NCBI GenBank assembly: GCA_964392615.1
Contig: CAYMRB010000142.1
Span: forward strand, 1 to 20,907
Source of the DNA: CAYMRB01 sp964392615
Lineage (GTDB): Bacteria; Planctomycetota; UBA8108
Direction of reading: 5' to 3'
Length of the DNA: 20,907 nucleotides
The stretch's first letter is position 1; each line of letters begins with the position of its first letter. Below, in pieces: positions 1 to 8,403 of this stretch. The notes under the pieces were generated by a model that saw only the letters and a list, made by a program, of their open reading frames with translations, was not told the origin of the DNA and did not search any database. The translations under genes were made by a program, and so were the position numbers.

Positions 1-83
1 GGTGTAGGTGTCGGTGTAGGACTCGGAATCCGAGTCAGCGTCGGTGTCGGTGTCGGTGTCGGACTCGGACTCGGACTCGGCGC
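1..83. repeat. 6-bp-period degenerate repeat encoding the Ser/Thr-Pro linker
   Basis: Tandem hexamers of GGTGTC, GGTGTA and GGACTC types. On the minus strand they read in frame with the GH2 gene as SP, TP and IP dipeptides. The array is interrupted once, at about 27-41, where the reading gives I-R-T-L-T. It is cut by the window edge, so its full length is unknown. Such linkers separate catalytic and binding or anchoring domains in secreted enzymes. Confidence 0.85.
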
Positions 84-2585
84 GAACACCCGGAACTCCC
101 ACAGCGAGTACCCGAATCGCGTCCCTCGCTTCGTGCCGCGCATTCGGACCCAGCGCGTCTTCACCGTCGTGAACCGCGCATCGTCGACGCCGCCGTCGCC
201 TCTGTCGGTCTTCCACACCTCCTTCCACGTGTCGCCGTCGCTCGAGATCTCGATCGCGTAGGCCTTGCCGTACGCGGCCTCCCAGACGAGCTGGACGCGG
301 TCGATCTCGACCTCCTTGCCGAGGTCGACAGCGAACCACTGCGGGTCGGCGAACTCGGATGACCAGCGCGTCGTCGTCTCGCCGTCGACCGCTGCCTCCG
401 GTCGCGAGGCGCCGTCGCGGTCGAGGTTCGTCGAGGCCTTCACGCTGCACCCGACCGCGATGCCGCGACGCGCCAGAATCTCGGCACGCGACAGGCCGAG
501 AAACTCGCGCACGCTGCGCACGGTGTCCACATCGGGGTCGTCGCTGCGCAGTTCGGCCTCGAGTCGGTAGCTGCCGGAGCGGTCCGGCAGCGCGACGTCG
601 AAATCGAGCTGCTCGCGTCCGAGCGCGTCGATCGCCACCGGTCGGCGTTCCTCGAACACGGCCCTGCCGTTCCCGTCGAGGAGGCGCAAGCGGATGCCGC
701 CTCGCTTCGCGTCGTGAAGGTCGTTGATGACGATGACGGGAACGTCGCGCGGCCTGCCGACCGCGACCTCCTCCTCCCACGCGTCGATCGACACTCCCAC
801 CGCCGCGAACGCGTCGCGCACTCTGGCCTCGAAGCTCGGCTCGAGCTCGAGCGTCTCGAGGTCGAGGAAGTGGTCGCTCGTCTGCCCTCCATCCCGCGAG
901 TACCCGAGGCCGCAGAAATGCTGCACGCCGGCGCAACGTCGGTGGCTACGCCAGAACTCGGTCAGCGCGGCGAGGTAGTGCGCGTAGGCGCGGCGCAGCT
1001 CGTCGACGGTCGCATCGGCGCCGAGGCGGTTGGCCCAGACCTTCTTCGACAGCGTCGTCGGCGAGCCATCGCGGTTGAGCCACAGCCAGCCGTACTCGTT
1101 GATGATGATCGGGTGGCCGCCCTTGTTCGCCACCGGATTGCCGCGCGGCGTGCGAGGGTAGCTCGCGAGGTCCGACAAGCGAAAGGTAGGTCGTATGAAC
1201 ACGTACGGGTGCGACTCGAAGCAATCGCCGTCGCCCTGCGGCAGCGCCCAGCCGTTGTCCCACGGGCGGTTCGACAGATCGAGCCCGCGAACGGCCGCGA
1301 TCGCCTTGCCCGTCTCCTCGGTGCGCGACTCGTTCTGCGCGTCCCAGGTCACGACGCAGGCGTGGTTCCAGCGTTCGCGCATCCACGCGGTGTACTCCCG
1401 CACGAGCTCGTCGCTGTGCAGCTCCTGCGGCCACTTGCCGAGGTGCCAGATCGGGAACTCGTCCTGGATCAGGACCCCCTCCTCGTCGGCGATGCGGTAC
1501 CACATCTCCGGCGGGAAACCGATGCAGTAGCGCATCGAGTTCCAGTTCATCGACCGGAACTTGCGGTGCAGACGACGGACCCACCCCTCGCGCCACGGGC
1601 GATCCCCGCGCTCCGGATCCTCGAAGAACCGGTAGACGCAAACGTTCGTGCCGCGGAGGAAGTACGGACGGCCGTTGAGCACCGCGCGGCCCGTCTCGCG
1701 GTCGAAGCGGAATGACCGCATGCCGAAGCGCACGCGCACCTCGTCGGCCCCGGTCGACGCCGCGAGCTCGTACAGGAACGGGTCCTCCGGCGACCACAGC
1801 CGCGCGTCCGGAATCGGCAGCGTGAGGTCAAACGTGCCGCGCTGGCCACGCGGCGCTTGCATCTTCGCGCCGCGCGCAACGCCGACGGCCTTCCCCGAAC
1901 GCGCCTCGCGCACAGCACAGCGCAGCGTGGCACTGGCGACGCCGTCGCGCCCCTCGATCTCGACGACTACGCGCACCGTGCCGCCCGGCACATCGGGCAC
2001 GACCTGCACGTTCGCGATGCGAGGCGAGCCCGACAGGATGAGCTCGACCGAGTCGTACACGCCCGGGATGTAACGCATCTTCTCGAAGTCCCAGCCCGAC
2101 GGAATCGACGCGGGGACGGACTCGCGCGACGCGCCGACGCGCAGGACGACTTCGTTCTCCGCACCGCCGCCGCGAAGGAGCTCGCGCACGTCGAGGAGGG
2201 CCGGCGTGAAGCACGGCAGGTGATCCGCGACGAGCTTCCCGTTGAGGAAGACGCGCAGACCGTACTTCGCCTTGTGCACTTTCAGGAACGCGAACTCGGG
2301 AATCGTGCCGTCGACGCGAAATACGCGGCGATACCAGAACGCGTCCCGCAGATCGCTCTTCGTGCCGACCCGCTCAAAGGGCGGCTCCGCCATGTCGACG
2401 AGCCCCGGCACCGGCACGCGCGCGGGGAAGGTCTCGGGAACGGCGTCGAGACCTCCCTCGGCGACTTCCCACGCGCCGTCGAGCGACACGACGCGTCGCG
2501 GCGAGTCGGCAGCGCTCGCCAGCGAGGCGGCGCCCCCTAGCACCAGGAGAGCCGTGAGCGATGCGAGAAGCGGGTACCGATTCAT
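1..2585 (-). CDS. Secreted glycoside hydrolase family 2-type enzyme with C-terminal F5/8 (discoidin) domain, 3' end cut by window edge
   Basis: Open frame of 861 codons running off the left edge without a stop. ATG at 2585 follows AGGAGG at 7 nt. Residues 1-26 form a Sec signal peptide (hydrophobic LASLTALLVLGG, then ASA/A before D27), so the protein is exported. Residues about 30-200 look like the GH2 sugar-binding jelly roll, about 200-300 the Ig-like sandwich, and about 300-600 the TIM barrel. The likely acid/base is E419 in WDAQNES and the nucleophile E497 in NEYG; the 78-residue spacing is normal for GH2. Residues about 700-833 resemble an F5/8 type C carbohydrate-binding domain (AVDGETTTRWSSE, WFAVDLG, ending SLWEFRVF). 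A Ser/Thr-Pro linker follows, so a further domain or anchor probably lies beyond the edge. The substrate (beta-galactoside, glucuronide, mannoside or other) cannot be read from the sequence. Family is secure; specificity is not. Confidence 0.88.
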   Translation of the reverse strand, partial: MNRYPLLASLTALLVLGGAASLASAADSPRRVVSLDGAWEVAEGGLDAVPETFPARVPVPGLVDMAEPPFERVGTKSDLRDAFWYRRVFRVDGTIPEFAFLKVHKAKYGLRVFLNGKLVADHLPCFTPALLDVRELLRGGGAENEVVLRVGASRESVPASIPSGWDFEKMRYIPGVYDSVELILSGSPRIANVQVVPDVPGGTVRVVVEIEGRDGVASATLRCAVREARSGKAVGVARGAKMQAPRGQRGTFDLTLPIPDARLWSPEDPFLYELAASTGADEVRVRFGMRSFRFDRETGRAVLNGRPYFLRGTNVCVYRFFEDPERGDRPWREGWVRRLHRKFRSMNWNSMRYCIGFPPEMWYRIADEEGVLIQDEFPIWHLGKWPQELHSDELVREYTAWMRERWNHACVVTWDAQNESRTEETGKAIAAVRGLDLSNRPWDNGWALPQGDGDCFESHPYVFIRPTFRLSDLASYPRTPRGNPVANKGGHPIIINEYGWLWLNRDGSPTTLSKKVWANRLGADATVDELRRAYAHYLAALTEFWRSHRRCAGVQHFCGLGYSRDGGQTSDHFLDLETLELEPSFEARVRDAFAAVGVSIDAWEEEVAVGRPRDVPVIVINDLHDAKRGGIRLRLLDGNGRAVFEERRPVAIDALGREQLDFDVALPDRSGSYRLEAELRSDDPDVDTVRSVREFLGLSRAEILARRGIAVGCSVKASTNLDRDGASRPEAAVDGETTTRWSSEFADPQWFAVDLGKEVEIDRVQLVWEAAYGKAYAIEISSDGDTWKEVWKTDRGDGGVDDARFTTVKTRWVRMRGTKRGTRFGYSLWEFRVFAPSPSPSPTPTPTPTLTRIPSPTPTPT

Positions 2586-2592
2586 GCGCCTT

Positions 2593-2598
2593 CCTCCT
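2593..2598 (-). promoter_or_regulatory. Ribosome binding site AGGAGG of the GH2 gene
   Basis: Reads AGGAGG on the minus strand, 7 nt before the ATG at 2585. It decides this start, which also gives an intact signal peptide. Confidence 0.8.
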
Positions 2599-2600
2599 GA

Positions 2601-2631
2601 CTCGTGGTACAGCGACCGATGATGCCACGAG
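2601..2631. promoter_or_regulatory. 7-bp perfect inverted repeat upstream of the GH2 gene (possible operator)
   Basis: CTCGTGG at 2601-2607 is mirrored by CCACGAG at 2625-2631, with 17 bases between. It lies just upstream of the ribosome binding site of the GH2 gene, in the 164-base divergent region shared with the HEAT-repeat gene. The arm and spacer lengths suit a dimeric repressor or a 5'-UTR hairpin. No regulator gene is present nearby, and no convincing -35/-10 pair is visible in 2586-2749. Confidence 0.3.
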
Positions 2632-2749
2632 ACGCCTCGCGAAGGGAATGGCGCGACCTCTGCGAAAATCCGCGCCGGAATCGCCGCGGCGCTGGTAGTC
2701 TGTGCGGCGTGGACCCGCGGCAGCTGGACCGGATTCTCGAGGGCGCGCA

Positions 2750-5700
2750 ATGCGACGCAGGACCCTGGTAATCGTTCTCGCCCTGGTAGCGACCACACTC
2801 GCGGCGCTGGTCATCTATCCCCCGCTGCGGGAGCGGTGGTGCGTCTCGCGTTTGGACTCGGACGATCTCGGGACCAGGATGCGGGCCGCCCGCTGGCTCG
2901 GCGCGTCGCGTTCCTCAGCAGCTATTCCGATGCTCATCGAGCGCATCGCGGACGCCCCCTTGGCCATGTCCGGAGTGAGGTACGCCGGCGAAGCGCTGGC
3001 CGTGATGGGCTCGGCTGCGACACCCGCTCTTCGCGCGGCACTCGTCGCAGCCGACGCGCGCGACGAGAGGAAGCTGCGAGCGGTCCTGCAGACGATCGAC
3101 GCCATCGGCGAGGTCGACGGCGCCATGGTCGCGGCCGCCCTCCGTTTCTTCAGCTTCTCGGATGAGAGGACACGGTTCCTCGTCCGAAAGGTCCTCGCAC
3201 ACGCTGGCCCCGCCTCGATGCCCACGCTGATGCAGCTCGCCGGAACCGGCGAGCTGCACACTCGCGTTCTGGCCCTTCGTGCGATCGGCACGTTCCATGC
3301 GGTCGAGTGCCAGGACTTCCTGGTCGAGCTCTGCCAGCACGAGGAACGCCGCGTTCGAAGCGCCGCAGCGGATGCGCTCGCGATGACGGGCTCCAACGCG
3401 TTCCCTACTCTTCGGGCGCTCCTCGATTCCGATTCCGTCGAGACGCAGGGCATGGCGTGGAGAGCGCTCGCGGCGATGGAGCACGACGCGGTACCGCTTG
3501 CCGTCGATCTCCTGGCGCGAGACGACGTGGTAGTTCGGCGCAGGGCCGCGGGCCTCCTTCTCGGCAAAAACCGAGCTCTCGTGAGATTCGCCGCCGAGCT
3601 CTTCCGAGCCCTGCAGTCAGAAGGCGACGAGACCGTCCGCAGCTCGTTGACGAAGGCGCTCGCCGGCGCGGGCCCCGAGATCTTGCCCGCCGCGATACAG
3701 GCTCTCGCTGCGACGACGGACGATGAGCTCCGCACGTCGCTCATCGACCTCATCGCGAATCAGAACGCGGCGGCCGCGTCCCTGGTCGCCCCGACCTTGA
3801 CCGACGCGCCGAGCGACGAGTACCGCATCGCCGTTCTGCGAATCCTGCGACGCGTTCACGCGAAGCAGCGCAAGCCGGATGGCCAGCTCGCCGTCTTCGC
3901 CGACCCGACGCTCCTCACGCCCGTCACCGATTTGCTATTCACCGGCGACGCTGCGGTGCGGGCGCAAGCAGTGAAGACGCTACGCACGTTCGCCACACCC
4001 GCGGAGCTGATGCCGCGACTCACTCGCGAGCAATTGCCCGACGGATGGAAGCCGCCGACGCTGCCCGACGCCGCAGTCCAGACGCTGAGCCGCCTTGTCG
4101 CTGACGAGTCGAGCGACGTGCGCACGGAGGCCGCGCTCGGGCTCGGAGCGCTCGCGGTGCCGGAAGCCGCGGCCGTTCCGCCCCTGATCGCGCTCCTGAA
4201 GACGCAGCGCGGAACGGACGACGACCCGCTCGTCGGCGGCGCGCTCGCGCGAATGGGCGCCGTCGCCGCGCTGCCGCTCGTGGAAGCTGCTCTCGAAGCG
4301 GATGTCGGGCGCTGTCGCCTGTTTCTCCGACCGCTGAAGCGGATGGGGCAGACCGCCGAGCCGGTCGTCGCGAGGCTGGTACCTCTTCTCGAGACGACCG
4401 AGGTCCGGATACGCCGGCGGGCGGCGAACGCGTTCGGCTACCTCCGCATCGACTCGCCGTTCGCGCGGATTCGACTCGAGGCGACGCTCCAGGACCATGA
4501 CCCTCGCGTGCGTCAATACGCGGCGATCGCTCTCGTCGCGAACGGTGCGACGAGCACGGACGCGGTGATGCGCGCGCTCGAGCTCCTCGCCAGCCGCGAC
4601 GCCGTGGTCGATCGTGACAACGTGCGCGATGTGATCGCGAGTCTCGGTGCGGAAGCCATGCCCGCCTTGCTGGAGGAAGGACTGCAGTCGAGCTCGCCCA
4701 TCGTCCGGCTCGAGGTGCGGAAGGTCCTCGCTCGGATCGGCACGCCGGCAGTAGAGCCGCTGATCGTCCTGCTGCAGAACGGCAGGGGCCGGACGCTGCA
4801 TGCGGCAGGCGAGGCGCTGTACGCTGTCGGCAGTGCTGCCGTTCCGGCGCTGCTCGACGTGAGCGAGAGCGCGAACGAGGCGCTGCGGATCTACGCGATC
4901 TTCACGCTCGCCCGGCTCGGCGCCCTGAACGAGTCCGCCGTCCCCGCGATCCTGCTCGCCCTCCGCGACACGAACCCGCACGTGCAGGCCGACGCCCTGA
5001 CCGTCGCAGGAAAGCTCGGAACGCGCGTCGTTCCGGAACTCGAGGAGCTCGTCGACGATGCTCCGGACGCTCACACTCGCGAGCTCGCGGCTCGCGCTCT
5101 CGATGCGGCGAAGTATGCCCGGGAGAGCTACCAGGCCCACGTCGCGACCCTTCTCCACGGTGAGACACAGCGGCTCGAGGAACGCGCGCGGCTCGAGGAT
5201 ATCGACGCGTTGGCGTCGATGCTCCTCTCCGGTGGCACCGCCGAGATCAAGGCCGCCGTGACGGAGCTCCGGAGACGTGGAGGATGCCCGACGACCGCCT
5301 TGCCGGCGCTCGTCAAGATCATCGGTCACGAGGACCGCGAGCTGTCCAGAACCGTGGGCAACATCGTCCGACACTGCGCAGCCGACGCCGTGCCCGCGCT
5401 CCTCGCCGAGATCGCCACGGCGAGTGCCGACCGTCGATTGCCGCTCCTCAACGCGGCATGCGCCGGGACGTGGAAGGAGGAGGCGTTCGCCGTCCAGCTG
5501 ATCCACCTCGTCGACGATGAGGATCCGGCCGTGCGAACGACGACGATTCGCTGCCTGTCCCGACGACTGCCTCGCGACGCGATGAAGCGAATCCTGACGC
5601 GGAAGCTCGCGGACCCGGTGATCGACGTGCGCGTGACCGCGATCAAGGCGCTCCCCGCGGCCGAACGCTCGGGTGACGAGCTCTTTCGGTGCCTGGAGCC

Positions 5701-6172
5701 CGCGTTCGACGACGACGCGGAGTCCGTTCGACTCGCCGCGATGAAGGCCCTGCAGAGCCGACGGCTCGACGAGACGCGCGACGCATTCGCCGACGTCTTG
5801 CTGCGCGGCATCCACGAGGGAAGTGCCAGCGCCCGGCTCGCGGTGCTGGGGATGCTCGGCAGGCTCGGGCCGCTCCCCGACGCCGCGATTCCCGTCCTGC
5901 AGGACATCCTCGAGAACGGCGGCCTGAACGATCGCGTGTACGCCGTCGCGTCGCTGGTGAATTGCGGAGAGCGGGGAGTTCCCGCCTTCGTCCACGCGCT
6001 CGAGCACGGCGACGCTGCGGTTCGCGCGTCGTCCTGCATCGCGCTCGAGCAGATGGGGACGAACGCGCGCGACGCGCTGCCGGCGCTCGAGAAGGCAGCG
6101 GAGGGTGCCGACGCCGACGTCGCCCGTCACGCGCGGCGGGCGATCGAGCGCATCCGTACGGCGATCCGGTGA
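2750..6172 (+). CDS. Membrane-anchored HEAT-repeat protein
   Basis: 1140 residues from ATG 2750, preceded by GAGGG at 6 nt. An in-frame GTG at 2702 would add 16 residues ahead of the hydrophobic segment and is less likely. Residues 1-4 (MRRR) and about 5-24 (hydrophobic) form a signal anchor or uncleaved signal peptide, so the bulk is predicted outside the cytoplasmic face. The remainder is a long run of degenerate helical repeats of about 35-40 residues. They carry recurring blocks such as VRRRAAGLL, VRQYAAIALV, VRLEVRKVLARIG, ALPALEKA and VRASSCIALEQMG, typical of HEAT or PBS-lyase HEAT-like repeats. There is no catalytic domain or enzyme motif. Such solenoids act as protein-binding scaffolds and are abundant in Planctomycetota; the partner here is unknown. 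It is divergent from the GH2 gene and convergent with mutS2. Confidence 0.85.
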   Translation: MRRRTLVIVLALVATTLAALVIYPPLRERWCVSRLDSDDLGTRMRAARWLGASRSSAAIPMLIERIADAPLAMSGVRYAGEALAVMGSAATPALRAALVAADARDERKLRAVLQTIDAIGEVDGAMVAAALRFFSFSDERTRFLVRKVLAHAGPASMPTLMQLAGTGELHTRVLALRAIGTFHAVECQDFLVELCQHEERRVRSAAADALAMTGSNAFPTLRALLDSDSVETQGMAWRALAAMEHDAVPLAVDLLARDDVVVRRRAAGLLLGKNRALVRFAAELFRALQSEGDETVRSSLTKALAGAGPEILPAAIQALAATTDDELRTSLIDLIANQNAAAASLVAPTLTDAPSDEYRIAVLRILRRVHAKQRKPDGQLAVFADPTLLTPVTDLLFTGDAAVRAQAVKTLRTFATPAELMPRLTREQLPDGWKPPTLPDAAVQTLSRLVADESSDVRTEAALGLGALAVPEAAAVPPLIALLKTQRGTDDDPLVGGALARMGAVAALPLVEAALEADVGRCRLFLRPLKRMGQTAEPVVARLVPLLETTEVRIRRRAANAFGYLRIDSPFARIRLEATLQDHDPRVRQYAAIALVANGATSTDAVMRALELLASRDAVVDRDNVRDVIASLGAEAMPALLEEGLQSSSPIVRLEVRKVLARIGTPAVEPLIVLLQNGRGRTLHAAGEALYAVGSAAVPALLDVSESANEALRIYAIFTLARLGALNESAVPAILLALRDTNPHVQADALTVAGKLGTRVVPELEELVDDAPDAHTRELAARALDAAKYARESYQAHVATLLHGETQRLEERARLEDIDALASMLLSGGTAEIKAAVTELRRRGGCPTTALPALVKIIGHEDRELSRTVGNIVRHCAADAVPALLAEIATASADRRLPLLNAACAGTWKEEAFAVQLIHLVDDEDPAVRTTTIRCLSRRLPRDAMKRILTRKLADPVIDVRVTAIKALPAAERSGDELFRCLEPAFDDDAESVRLAAMKALQSRRLDETRDAFADVLLRGIHEGSASARLAVLGMLGRLGPLPDAAIPVLQDILENGGLNDRVYAVASLVNCGERGVPAFVHALEHGDAAVRASSCIALEQMGTNARDALPALEKAAEGADADVARHARRAIERIRTAIR

Positions 6173-6178
6173 ACGCCC

Positions 6179-6197
6179 GACGAGCCGTCAGCTCGTC
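6179..6197. terminator. 7-bp hairpin between convergent genes, possible bidirectional terminator
   Basis: GACGAGC (6179-6185) and GCTCGTC (6191-6197) form a perfect 7-bp stem with a 5-nt loop. It sits in the 23-base gap between the HEAT gene stop (6172) and the mutS2 stop (6196-6198). No T-run follows on either strand, so factor-independent termination is not certain. The position is what supports the call. Confidence 0.4.
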
Positions 6198-8397
6198 AAT
6201 CGAGCGTCTCGGGCGCGCCGATCCACGAGATGTCGTCGAATCCGATCTCGGTCGGGATTCCGTCCATCAACACGGTGACGACGCGTTCGCCCTTGTTGAT
6301 CTTGCGCACGGTAGCGCGCGCACGGAATTTCGTGACCCATAGCTCGTCGCCCTTGCGCAGCGAGCGCGCGAACGCCTCGCGTTTTTCGCCGAGCGGCGTA
6401 GTGACGAGGAGCTCGTCGACGGCGCTCAAGAGCTCGTCGACCACGGAACGGTGCGTCGCCGGGACGCTCTTGAGCTGATCGAGAAGCGACGACAGCTTGT
6501 CGCGCGCGGCGCGGACGACGCGGTCGATCTCGATCTCGGCCTCGAGGTCGAGCGACTCCTTGCGCGCATCCATCTCCTGGAGGCGCTCCTCGTACTCGCG
6601 CTTCTCGCCTTGGACGCGCCGCCGCACCTTCTCGGCCCGCCGCCGCTCCTTCTCGACGCGACGTCGTGACTTCTCCATGCGCGAGATGATGTCGCGCGTC
6701 GGCTCTTCGGCGCTGGCGATCTCTTCCGCAGCCGCATCGACGACCTTCTCGTCGACGCCAAGACGCTTCGCGATCGCGAGCGCGTTCGAGCTGCCGGGGA
6801 CGCCGAGCAGCAGTCGATACGTCGGCCGCAAACTGCCTGCGTCGAACTCCATCGCCGCGTTCTCGACGCCGTCGTGAAGGTATGCGTACTGCTTCAGCGA
6901 GCCGAGGTGCGTCGTGATGATAGCTGTCCAACCGCGCTCGCGGAAAACGTCGAGCAACGCCTTGCCGAGCGCGGCGCCCTCGAGCGGGTCGGTGCCCGAG
7001 CCAAGCTCGTCGAGCAGGATCAGCGAGCGCTCGTCAGCGTGACGAAGCACGTCGACGATCTGCTTCAGGTGGGAGCTGAACGTGCTGAGGTTCTGCTCGA
7101 GGCTCTGCTCGTCGCCGATGTCGACGAACACCGACGAGTAGTTCGGCACATGAGCGCCCGGCGCTGCCGCGATCGGCACTCCGCTGAGCGCCATCAGCAC
7201 CGTCAGGCCGATGGTCTTCAGCGCGACGGTCTTACCGCCGGTATTCGGCCCGGTGACGATCAGCAGGCTGCCGTGCTCGTCGAGCCTGACGCCGAGCGGC
7301 ACGACCTTGGCGCAGACGGCCTCGACATCGGGCTCGCGGTGGTCGGCACGCGGATCGCGCGCGAGCCACATGAGGAACGGGTGGCGCGCGGTATCGAGCT
7401 CGAGGTAGCCCTCGTCGTTGACTTCGGGGGTCGACAGGTCGAACGCGCGCGCGTACGACGCCTTCGCGTACGTCAGGTCGACCTGCGCGATCGCGGCCTG
7501 GATCCGAGCGAGCGTGTCGAGCGAGTCGCGCACCTGACGCGTCAAGCCCCACAGGATAACGGTGACCTCATCGCGCTCCTCGTCGAGCAGTCGCACGAGT
7601 CGATCGCCATCGCGGCGCAGGTCGTCGGGCTCGATGTAGAGCGTCGACCCGCTGTGCGAGCGGTCGAGGACGCGACCGCGGATACGGCCGCGATACTCCT
7701 CCTTGACCGGAATGACGAACCGATCGCTGCGGATCGTCAGCCCTTCGGACTGGAAGCACCGGCGCAGATCCGAACGGCGCAGGATGGCCGTCGCACGCGA
7801 GCGCAAGTCGTTGCGCAGGGAGTCGAGCTCTCGTCGCACTTCGAGGAGCTTCTCGCTGGCCTCGCTGCGCACGCCATCGCGCGGGTGGACCTTCGCGGGA
7901 ATCTCCTCGCGCAGCTCGGGCACGTCGTCGATGCCGGCACCGAGCGCCGCGAGCTGCGGGAAGCGCTCGCGATGCCGATCGAAGAGCTGACGCAGCGACA
8001 GACCGCCTCGCAGAAGCTCGAGCACGCGGTAGAGGAGATCGGCCTCGGCCGGGCGGCCGCCTGTGCCGAGGCGCTCGAGCTCGCCGACGACGTCCGAGAG
8101 ACCGGCGAGCGGCACGCGGTCGACGTCGAGAAACTCGCGCAGCTCGGCGGTCTCGGCATGCAGACGCCGCAGCTCGCCTACATCGCCGATCGGCTCGAGC
8201 GCGGCCGCAAGATCTCGACCGAGCGCCGATGCGGCGTACGAGGTCAGGATCTCGCGGATGCGATCGTACTCGAGCACACGCAACGCGTGCGCGAGCGGTG
8301 CCGACGCGTCGGAGGCGGAGCTCTCGGGGTCGCCTCGGCGTGAGCGTCGCCTGCGCCGACGGCGTCTGGAAGGACGGGATTCAGCGGACTCGGTCAT
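6196..8397 (-). CDS. mutS2: MutS2-type ATPase lacking the C-terminal Smr domain
   Basis: 733 residues. After an Arg-rich N-terminus (R11-R18 all arginine) comes the MutS2 core and clamp: residues about 35-330, with the conserved RFVIPVKEEYRGRI region at about 226-239 and GSTLYIEP at 250-257. The ABC-type ATPase domain has Walker A GPNTGGKT at 383-390, Walker B LILLDE at 459-464 with signature GSGTDP, and the TTH switch at about 495-497. A highly charged coiled coil spans about 555-650. A small beta domain (RKGDELWV, RATVRKINKGERVVTVL) runs to about 727, then the protein stops. Family members are usually about 780 residues and end in an Smr nuclease domain, which is absent here; only 23 bases separate this stop from the next gene. 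MutS2 proteins act on branched DNA and, in some bacteria, on stalled ribosomes. The gene follows selW by 6 nt and is probably cotranscribed. Confidence 0.92.
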   Translation of the reverse strand: MTESAESRPSRRRRRRRRSRRGDPESSASDASAPLAHALRVLEYDRIREILTSYAASALGRDLAAALEPIGDVGELRRLHAETAELREFLDVDRVPLAGLSDVVGELERLGTGGRPAEADLLYRVLELLRGGLSLRQLFDRHRERFPQLAALGAGIDDVPELREEIPAKVHPRDGVRSEASEKLLEVRRELDSLRNDLRSRATAILRRSDLRRCFQSEGLTIRSDRFVIPVKEEYRGRIRGRVLDRSHSGSTLYIEPDDLRRDGDRLVRLLDEERDEVTVILWGLTRQVRDSLDTLARIQAAIAQVDLTYAKASYARAFDLSTPEVNDEGYLELDTARHPFLMWLARDPRADHREPDVEAVCAKVVPLGVRLDEHGSLLIVTGPNTGGKTVALKTIGLTVLMALSGVPIAAAPGAHVPNYSSVFVDIGDEQSLEQNLSTFSSHLKQIVDVLRHADERSLILLDELGSGTDPLEGAALGKALLDVFRERGWTAIITTHLGSLKQYAYLHDGVENAAMEFDAGSLRPTYRLLLGVPGSSNALAIAKRLGVDEKVVDAAAEEIASAEEPTRDIISRMEKSRRRVEKERRRAEKVRRRVQGEKREYEERLQEMDARKESLDLEAEIEIDRVVRAARDKLSSLLDQLKSVPATHRSVVDELLSAVDELLVTTPLGEKREAFARSLRKGDELWVTKFRARATVRKINKGERVVTVLMDGIPTEIGFDDISWIGAPETLD

Positions 8398-8403
8398 CTG
8401 CCT

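Noticed and set aside
1..83. Start of a CRISPR array or satellite repeat
   Set aside because: The repeat unit is only 6 bp, has no spacers, and is in frame as a Pro-rich linker of the GH2 gene.
3980..6130. 716-codon open frame on the minus strand inside the HEAT-repeat gene
   Set aside because: Antisense shadow of a GC-rich gene. Its composition is rich in Arg, Glu and Val with no domain, while the plus-strand frame has clear repeats and a signal anchor.
6874..8343. 489-codon plus-strand open frame opposite mutS2
   Set aside because: Antisense shadow of a confident MutS2 with intact Walker motifs.
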